64,000 nt of DNA, taken from positions 6,014,001 through 6,078,000 of the forward strand of contig JAJFPB010000001.1 in assembly GCA_020881915.1 (NCBI GenBank), in the 5' to 3' direction. This DNA is from Paramyrothecium sp. XJ0827. Taxonomy: Eukaryota > Ascomycota > Sordariomycetes > Hypocreales > Stachybotryaceae. The stretch's first letter is position 1. Each line of letters starts with the position of its first letter. Below, in pieces: positions 57,501-64,000 of this stretch. Position numbers and translations under genes: made by a program. The notes under the pieces are model-generated. The model saw only the letters and a list, made by a program, of their open reading frames with translations. It was not told the origin of the DNA and searched no databases.

Positions 57501-58111
57501 CACATCCTAAGGGGCCCCATGCAGTTACCTCAGGTAGCTACGAAAACCACTGCTGGGGAGCAAACTAGAAAGGCAGAAGATAATCCCCGCGGCTACAGCT
57601 GCAGTATTCCACGGAAATCCGAGGAGCCAAGACCCACGCGCGGTAAAGGTCAACCCCACAACCAGCATCATTGGTTCGTGTCTACAGAGACCGTCAGGGG
57701 TTGGGGTACGCTCTTCGGTAGGGCAGGACATGCAACCAGGCCTATGCCTGGGATCAAGGCCGGGCAGTACCTTGCGTGTATGGTTGTTACCCTGTCCTGG
57801 TGCCAAGCTATTTTGAGTCGACACATGGCGATGGGGGACAAGACCGATGCAGAGCAGATCAGAGCGTCGAAGCTCCGATGGGAAAAAATGCGTCGGTGTT
57901 GAAACATGCAAAGTGTGCCCAACGACCGTTACAGGAATGCTGATGAGCATCTGCTATAGAATAGATGTCTACTTTTAGTTTCATGGTAATTTGCGGACAG
58001 CCTTGTCAAGTTGTGCCCGGTAGCGGATCGGGCGTCCCTATCGCATCCTAAGGTACAGAGTACTCTCCTATATGCGACTCTGGTGCTATCCGAAATAGGC
58101 AAGTTGCGAGG

Positions 58112-58136
58112 GGTGAGGTGAGGTGAGGTGAGGTGA
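58112..58136 (+). repeat. (GGTGA)5 pentanucleotide repeat
   Basis: Five perfect GGTGA units. It lies in a spacer about 820 bp upstream of the Zn2Cys6 gene. Confidence 0.85.
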
Positions 58137-58814
58137 GGCGTGCCTGCTTTGTTCTGCTCCACCCTTTGAGTGACACCCAAAACCCGCGCAGCGAACTTTT
58201 CGTCCAAACTTGTCTCGTCTTGCCTGGTCGTGAACCACGACAGCATCATCCGTCATTTGCGTCTTTAGTTTGATGCCCATAAAAACAACTAAGTCTGTGC
58301 TCAGTCACCCATTTCAGTATTTTAAGGCCGTGAGTCAGCGCTGTAGGGCTGAGCAACACGTGAAGAGCCGAAGGCAGCCTCTAAAACAGACGCCTCCCGC
58401 TTTGTCCGTGCGTCAACCAGCCACTCTTGTCTGGCCTTTCTGTCGCTATGCCCTGCGGCAGCCCGGCCACGCCACGGGACTCCGATCCAACAGAGAGGTA
58501 CCGTCATGCACCGTCAGACTCTTGCCTTCGACACCACACGCCCTCTTCTTCGATGGCGTCTGCGGGGCGTGCGGTGCCCCAACTCTCTGACCCACTCCCC
58601 TAAACCGACGGGGGGTGCCTGGTCGACTCTTGGCTCCCTAGCGACCTTCATCATTCACTTTGGCTGACGAGAGTGAATTTGAAGGAAGATGAAGACCATG
58701 GTGGCAGCCAGCATGGCCATGAGCCGGGGCCCGACTCACCAGGGTCCGTGTACTCCCAAAAAGTCCGCCCTCTTTGGCCGCTCGCCATCCACAAGGATGC
58801 CTGGGCCTATCTCA

Positions 58815-58822
58815 TATATAAG
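58815..58822 (+). promoter_or_regulatory. TATA box of the Zn2Cys6 gene
   Basis: TATATAAG lies 136 bp upstream of the ATG at 58958. The region between is A/C-rich (CAACAAACAGC type), as is common in fungal leaders. Confidence 0.55.
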
Positions 58823-58957
58823 TCCGTCGCCCAGGACTGTCAACAACGAGGAAGCCACAGCAACAAACAGCACACCGATCAACCAACTCACAGCAAGAGC
58901 CCAATTTCCACACAGATATTCAGGAGCTTCTCCCCGCAACTGCGAGTCTTGTTCATC

Positions 58958-59724
58958 ATGTTCAACACTTGGAAGTACGATCCGGAGACGGATGAGATGC
59001 ACCAGTTGCACATTGCACACGACCCCATCACAGCCCGCTCTAGCCAACACCAAGCATGTGATCGTTGCCACGAGAAAAAGGTATGGAGCCCTCCCAAGCA
59101 CTTGGAAGCGTACCGCAGCGCACTCTGCTCTGCTTCCGAACAGGAGCCAATAGAGCTGACATCAGTTATCGGGGGGAACAGCTCAAATGCAGCGGCGAGA
59201 GAGATGGCTGTGAGAGATGCTTGACCGCGGGCAAGAGATGCCAGTACACTCGCGAGGGGTCATCTTCGCGCCGGAACAGAAGGGGGACGAGCAAGCGATC
59301 AGAAGAACACAGCCAGTCACAGTCGTCGAGGACTAGGCGAGAGGGCCAGTCTTCGCGCCATCGCTCCACTGGTGGTGGCTCTTCGAGAGCGGCTTATGAT
59401 GACCATGAAGGCACCTTGGATAGATTCGACGTCTCCATGTTGGGTCCTGATGACGGATTCGATCTCACCTCTCTTTCGGATTACCAGACAACATCTGGTG
59501 CAGGTCCTTACTCGACCCATGCCTACCAACACCAAACCCAACACTACCAGCAGCCTGCCCCAGCTCAGGCGTACAGCACCTGGCATGGCTACCCAGCCAG
59601 CACTTCCAGCGCGCCCGCCGGATATGCTTCGACGGCTGGCCAAGAATATCAGGATGAGGGGTACATCGATTATCAACTACAATATGGCCCAGACCCTCGA
59701 TACTGGCCACATAGCCGACAATGA
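58958..59724 (+). CDS. small Zn2Cys6 binuclear-cluster transcription regulator
   Basis: Two exons: 58958-59080 and 59182-59724, giving 221 residues. The donor is GTATGG and the acceptor GAACAG; the join falls between codons inside the zinc cluster. The cluster is ACDRCHEKK-LKCSGERDGCERCLTAGKRCQY, with C-x2-C-x6-C-x6-C-x2-C-x6-C spacing (first Cys at about residue 34). A basic, Ser/Arg-rich linker follows (SSSRRNRRGTSKR), and then a Tyr/Gln/Ser/Pro-rich acidic tail (about 120-221) that could act as an activation region. No fungal_trans middle-homology domain is present, and the protein is much shorter than most members of this class. The target genes are unknown. The ATG lies downstream of a TATA box at 58815, which supports the start. 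Confidence 0.88.
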
Positions 59725-61627
59725 TGCTTTTGTAGCATCAAATTGACTTGTCACCGATATGTGGCAGGTTTGAAGCCAACGGGACATATTTTTACCATGG
59801 CATGAAATAACGACTGCATTGTAACATCATTGGCATCCATGACAAACACATGGGACTCATTGCGAAGGAGTCATTCATTTTCTTGAGGGTTTGGCATCAA
59901 GAGGTATCGGCACCTACTCAGCGACTTTCGGTTAGATACTTTTGTTTTCTTGTCCTTTTTTCTTTCTTGCTATCATTCTTGTTTTCTTTTCTTACTTTTT
60001 TTTCTTTCTCCATATTTCCCCCCAGCTTTCCCCAAAGAGCTTGGGTCATCGATTTGCGATCAACGTTTGCATTGTTCATTTGTTCTGCGGGCTTGGGATC
60101 ACTTTCTTTTGTTTTACTTTACGGTCTTGCGGGCAAGAACTGGATAGACAGGTCATAGACAGGCAAGGAGGTCTTGGTTTCATTTCATTGTACCAACACT
60201 ATGAGTGTTGTAGACATAGACTGCGTTGTTTCAAGCATTGGGAACTTTCCCATTCCCCTACCATGTTTGCCGTTTTTCTTTTACTCTTCACGTCAGTAGA
60301 CTTGACTACTCGGGTTTGTCCTGTTGTACTGTGGTTCAGCTTTTGCACATGTCATCCATATGTTGTACTACCTCGATTTGTTGGTGCATTCCGCTCCGTC
60401 GGCTCAGCGGAGAAACGCATGGGACCGTCGCACCCGCGAGCGATGTCGGGGGCCAAGTCGAAGCCCAGCGGGCTGGGTCGTGTTGCCTTGGGCAGGGGCT
60501 ATACCCATGCATGGTTGCAAGTCCTGGTTGACGCGGCACGTTTGGCCTTTCCGCAAACTTGAGTCGTCTTCCTAGATCAGATGGTTAGGGTGTGCTCGCG
60601 TGGCACTGACATTGCCCCCAAAGGATCAGATGTAAATCCATTTGAGCCACCTAGAACGCCTCCCCTCATCTGCAAGGACTGGAAATGCCGAATGTGCTGA
60701 CGGATCAGCCTTGACCAAGCTGGCGGAGTGATGAACGCACAACGCAAATAACCAACGGGAGGATTCGCGTTGGGGGCCATGGCATTTGGCCTTAAGCTTT
60801 GTTCTGTCGGATGTTCCATGCCTTACTTAGACCCCTGTCTGCAGCGACCAGAGGCAGCTGGGATCCTATTGGACAAATACACGGCGCACCCCTGCGTCGC
60901 TTAATCCTGCGTCGTTCAATCCTCTGCCGAGCGGGTTCCGAGTTGGGTTCCCCCAAATGGGGCGGCGCTCTACGCACGTGGCAGCTTGCAACCCCTGCGC
61001 GGCGGGCCCATCATGGCTGAGGATTTCTATTAACAGCAAACAATGTGCTTGCTGGCGTTTCAACCCGGACATGAACGGGGTGGCATCGGTCCAATGAGCG
61101 TCTTTACCAACTCAGACTTGCACCCACGCGACATTGGGATATTGAGAAAATCAGATCTCTCGTCAGGACACTTGGAGGGAATTAGTACCGTCCTCAATGC
61201 GCATTTACAATTGTCTCCAATGGGCAAGGCTACCTGAGCACAACTGTCGTATCGCAAGGTAAGGTACTCAGTCAAAGACACCTCAGCTAGATGGCGGTTC
61301 ACATTTAGTCCTCTCGCAACAGCTTAGTCATCCGCAACCCCGAGGAATATGCGACGTCATTTTTCTTTCTTTGTACCAACGCCTCAGCTAAGCTGCCGAA
61401 AAGCTGAGAAAGGGTGAAACGACGAGGATGAAACGGAACACAGTGAGCGAAGCCGCGTGAGACAGAAAAGGACCACTACCATCATCACCACAGCTTTGCC
61501 ACCAGTTTCGGAGCCCGTGCTGCTGAATTGCCTCCGCTGAACAATTGACTACGCACCGGCTGTTGACGCCGGCGACCAATTTGTCACAGCCTCGTCGAAC
61601 AACCACGCAATAGACGCCGAGCCCATT
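59725..61627. other. gene-free spacer (1.9 kb)
   Basis: Begins with a strongly pyrimidine-rich 3' region (about 59939-60020). A stretch near 60570-60650 has a tRNA-like A box but no matching B box. Two AAGGTA words lie at 61257-61266. No gene is recognised. Confidence 0.5.
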
Positions 61628-62307
61628 ATGACTACACCACAGGCTGGCCCGAACCCTCCCGTGAAGTCGCTCCTCGAGCACCTCGAAGACTGGGGCTGTA
61701 AGTTCTATTTCCCGTTCGCTGCATTCGTCTCGTCTCATCTCGAGTCTTTGACACCACCCCTCCCCCCTCTTCCACCAACTTCCCACGACGCCCGCCATAT
61801 CGCGGCCTGTGTTCGTTGAGTTGATGCTCTCATCATCTCTCAAGCTTCGCACGACTGCTCAAAAAAATCCTTCAGTGCGCCCGCGTTGCTAACCTCGGAC
61901 GCCTCCCTCGTCCTGTCTCGACAGCCTCCTCCCTCCCGCCCTCTCTCCTGGCCACCCTCGTCACCGCGCTGCACGCCCGTCCGATGCAGCCGCTGCCGCT
62001 GTTCCTCTTCACCCCGCCGCTGCTCTTCGCGTCATATCTCAACCTCTCCGGCTTCACCACCGGCAGCGCCGGGCTGACGGCCGCCTGGTCGGGCTTGTAC
62101 GCCCTGCTGGCCCTGCGCCGGCGCCAGCCCGTGTCGCTGCGTCGCAGGTTCTTGTCCGTCCGCGGCGTCGTGCGCGGTGCCGCCGTCGGCCTGGGCGCCG
62201 CCAACTTTGTCGCGTCCGGGTGGGTATATGCCAACGGCGACTTCCGCCGCGACGAGGAGGCACGCCTGGAGCGGAACCGCTGGGCAACCAAGGAGGATGA
62301 GGACTAA
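61628..62307 (+). CDS. AIM19: small membrane protein, AIM19-like
   Basis: Two exons: 61628-61697 and 61925-62307, giving 150 residues. The donor is GTAAGT, the acceptor TCGACAG, and the intron is 227 nt. The N-terminus reads MTTPQAGPNPPVKSLLEHLEDWG and is followed by SLPPSLLATLVTAL. Hydrophobic segments are PLPLFLFTPPLLFASYLNL (about 50-68), LTAAWSGLYALLALRR (about 78-93) and a weaker VVRGAAVGLGAANFVASGWVY (about 109-129). The tail is charged (RRDEEARLERNRW). This pattern of segments and the NLSGF...AAWSGLY motif resembles the yeast AIM19 (altered inheritance of mitochondria) family, presumed mitochondrial. The name is tentative. Confidence 0.6.
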
Positions 62308-63478
62308 TGTGTTACTCGCGGTGGGGGACGAGTGTGCGTAGACCTCAGCTGACCTCTCATTGTTCCATTAAATCGACTGTTCCTGCTCGATTTATGGAGC
62401 CAAGACTGTACGATAAGTGTTCAAGACGGGCCCGTATGCCGTCAGCAACGGGATCACGGCCATAATTACCATAGTTGAAATACTGTATAATACTACGACT
62501 CACAAAGCCACTTTTTTGCCAGATACCTGTCCATCCTTCGAGATGTGGTTGAGCTTCCTGCATGTGAAGGAGGAAAGGAGTGGGCCTGTTGCAGGCGAAA
62601 ATGCAAGACGCGGATGACGCTTGTCTTGGTGCGTGAAGTCACATGTGAGGATCACCGATGCTTCGATCGTAAAATATATTCAGTAAGTTCAAGACAAGGA
62701 AAGGCAATGCACTTGGCCTTCTGAGTTCGAATCGTGGCGAGTTGGGAAGTATCTCGATTTGCGTATGATCAGATCATTGCATCATCCTTTTCGGATTCTA
62801 GGAAGTCTGTCAGTCACTCCAGCACGTCAATATGCCGGAGGAAGGACGCTATCCAATTCAAGGCACTCAGCAGACAGTGTCACGGACAGGACTTAAGAGT
62901 GAGGTGATCAAGCAAGAGGGCATGGTAAAGTTCATCACCCCTGCCATCTCGTATTGACAGTTCTATCTGTACAACTAGGTTTTCAGTCACCACTGAGGAA
63001 ACCATAAAAGACAAAAGCTGTATATAATCATAACCAGCGCATTCGCAGGCGAAACAAATGAAATGCGAACAAGTGTACAGCTTGAGACCACGGATGCGGA
63101 TGAAACGCAGAAAAAGAAAACGCCATTGGAGACTGCAGCAGCTCTTGTTTTGTCCCCGATACACAAGCCCAATAATGCTGGCCGTTCAATGCAAAGGTAA
63201 TAGCGGTAATAGCATGCAACCCATCTCTTTCTTCGTGCTCCAGGAACAAAGTTAGGAAATGTGGACGTGTGCATGTAAAGAAATAAAATTTCATGCGACT
63301 TCGTTTAAATCGAAGTATGTCTATAAAGTTCATGCACCATGGCCATGGAAGTGGCGTCTGGTGACGAAAAGTTCTGCGTTGCCGTAGTGACTTTACTGAC
63401 AAAAGGATGGAGAGGCTGGGGTTTTGACGAAGAGTTGGCCCACATGCCGGGTTTGAGGCACGCCCATCGCAGAATGGG
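62308..63478. other. intergenic region between convergent genes
   Basis: A 1.17-kb spacer with A/T-rich 3' regions of both neighbours. Short open frames on the minus strand near 62.9-63.4 kb show no family similarity. Confidence 0.55.
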
Positions 63479-63962
63479 TTATTGATCTTGAGTTGTCATC
63501 ATCCGCGAACCGGAAATTAACCACACCACCATGACGAAGGTGGAAAAGGCAAGCGTTCGGAGGAAAGTCCTCGCCTGCAGCGGGCTGCTGAACCTCGATG
63601 ATTGTGTGCCACTGAGGGTTTGGAGGGACGCAGTCTGAAAGGAGCTAATGTACTCGACATCGCATTCGCGAAGTTTAGGCGCCGCGTAAAGTTCGTATTC
63701 GTCGAGGACGCGTTGAAGATTCCAACCAGACACCTTTCGCATCACGGCCACGACGCACCCTGTTCGATGCTTGCCGTGGTTGCAGTGTAGCATGAGCGGA
63801 TAGTTCTGTCGGTCGAGAACAACACCAAGTATCGAGTTGATCATTTTTGTGGAAATTGCTTCTTTCTTGGTGCCCTTGATGTTGAAAACGACATGACGGA
63901 TGCCACTTTCAGAAAGAAACGAGTCGAACTCGTGGTCTAACTCCTCTTTTTTCACCAATGTG
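63479..63962 (-). CDS. Siw14/Oca-type atypical dual-specificity phosphatase, last exon (cut by window edge)
   Basis: The last coding exon runs from 63962 to the stop at 63479. It is preceded by a splice acceptor ACCAG with a CTAAC branch site, so the earlier exons lie beyond the right edge. The visible 161 residues contain the conserved NIKGTKKEAIS segment and the active-site loop HCNHGKHRTGC (CX5R), typical of the plant-and-fungi dual-specificity phosphatases (Siw14, Oca1, Oca2). Yeast Siw14 cleaves inositol pyrophosphates. After the domain the chain adds about 45 residues ending with a hydrophobic segment (TLAFSTFVMVVWLISG) close to the C-terminus, which could anchor it in a membrane. The exact family member cannot be fixed without the N-terminal part. 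Confidence 0.85.
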
Positions 63963-64000
63963 CTGGTACAAGGTTAGTGGACTGCTCTAAATCGCGAGGT

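Larger units (their letters stand above)
54568..58957. other. long gene-free spacer (4.4 kb)
   Basis: Contains the PHO88 promoter at its left end and the promoter of the Zn2Cys6 gene at its right end. Between them I find only short, conflicting open frames. A GGTGA minisatellite (58112-58136) and a TATA box (58815-58822) are listed separately. Confidence 0.5.

Noticed and set aside
60570..60655. tRNA-like stretch (A-box-like TAGATCAGATGGTTAG)
   Set aside because: No B box of the GGTTCGANTCC type follows and no cloverleaf with paired acceptor and T stems can be drawn. At most a decayed tRNA.
62722..62745. GAGTTCGAATCGTGG resembling a tRNA T arm
   Set aside because: The T stem does not pair and there is no A box within 80 nt upstream.
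1..64000. Search for a biosynthetic cluster, transposon, CRISPR array or toxin system
   Set aside because: No polyketide synthase, peptide synthetase, P450 group, transposase, reverse transcriptase, direct-repeat array or terminal inverted repeats were seen; the genes are mostly conserved housekeeping functions.

Overview
This window looks like nuclear DNA of a filamentous ascomycete, most probably a Sordariomycete and perhaps Hypocreales (family-level placement is inference). The evidence is short introns (about 44-110 nt) with GTANGT/GTGAGT donors and CTAAC/CTGAC-like branch sites, CT-rich 5' leaders, a striatin gene of filamentous-fungal type, Zn2Cys6 and C2H2 regulators, and long gene-free spacers. 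There are 18 protein-coding genes (two cut by the window ends) and one tRNA gene. I see no transposon, CRISPR array or rRNA.

Left part (1-13.3 kb): the 5' part of a small secreted-protein gene (minus strand, cut at base 1); an M1 aminopeptidase of the Ape2/Aap1 type with a candidate upstream exon encoding a mitochondrial presequence; a Tcp11/Sok1-domain protein with an IQ motif (minus); and a rhodanese-plus-tyrosine-phosphatase gene (minus). A spacer of almost 5 kb follows (13.3-18.2 kb).

Middle (18.2-43.5 kb): a DUF1989 protein and an Old Yellow Enzyme in tandem; the proteasome ATPase RPT6 (minus); a Vnx1-type vacuolar cation/proton exchanger; a C2H2 zinc-finger gene (minus) whose model needs weak introns; a 3.1 kb spacer; a POF1/NMNAT-like nucleotidyltransferase, VPS11 and a Ser-rich protein (all minus); divergent from these MLH3 (plus); then a tRNA-Asp gene (minus).

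Right part (44.6-64 kb): a striatin homologue (PRO11/FSR1 type), a polyQ/coiled-coil protein, RAD14/XPA (minus), PHO88/SND3 (minus), a 4.4 kb spacer, a small Zn2Cys6 regulator, an AIM19-like membrane protein, and the last exon of a Siw14/Oca-type phosphatase (minus, cut at the right end).

Most genes are single-copy housekeeping functions: proteolysis (aminopeptidase, RPT6), DNA repair (MLH3, RAD14), vesicle tethering (VPS11), ER targeting (PHO88), vacuolar ion homeostasis (VNX1), and signalling (striatin, Sok1, two phosphatases). They form no obvious pathway cluster, and I found no convincing new multi-gene system. The points most worth checking are gene-structure oddities: a dual-start aminopeptidase, stop-free introns of length 3n, an in-frame TAG in the C2H2 gene, an Asp at the usual ATPase Glu position of MLH3, and very small first coding exons.
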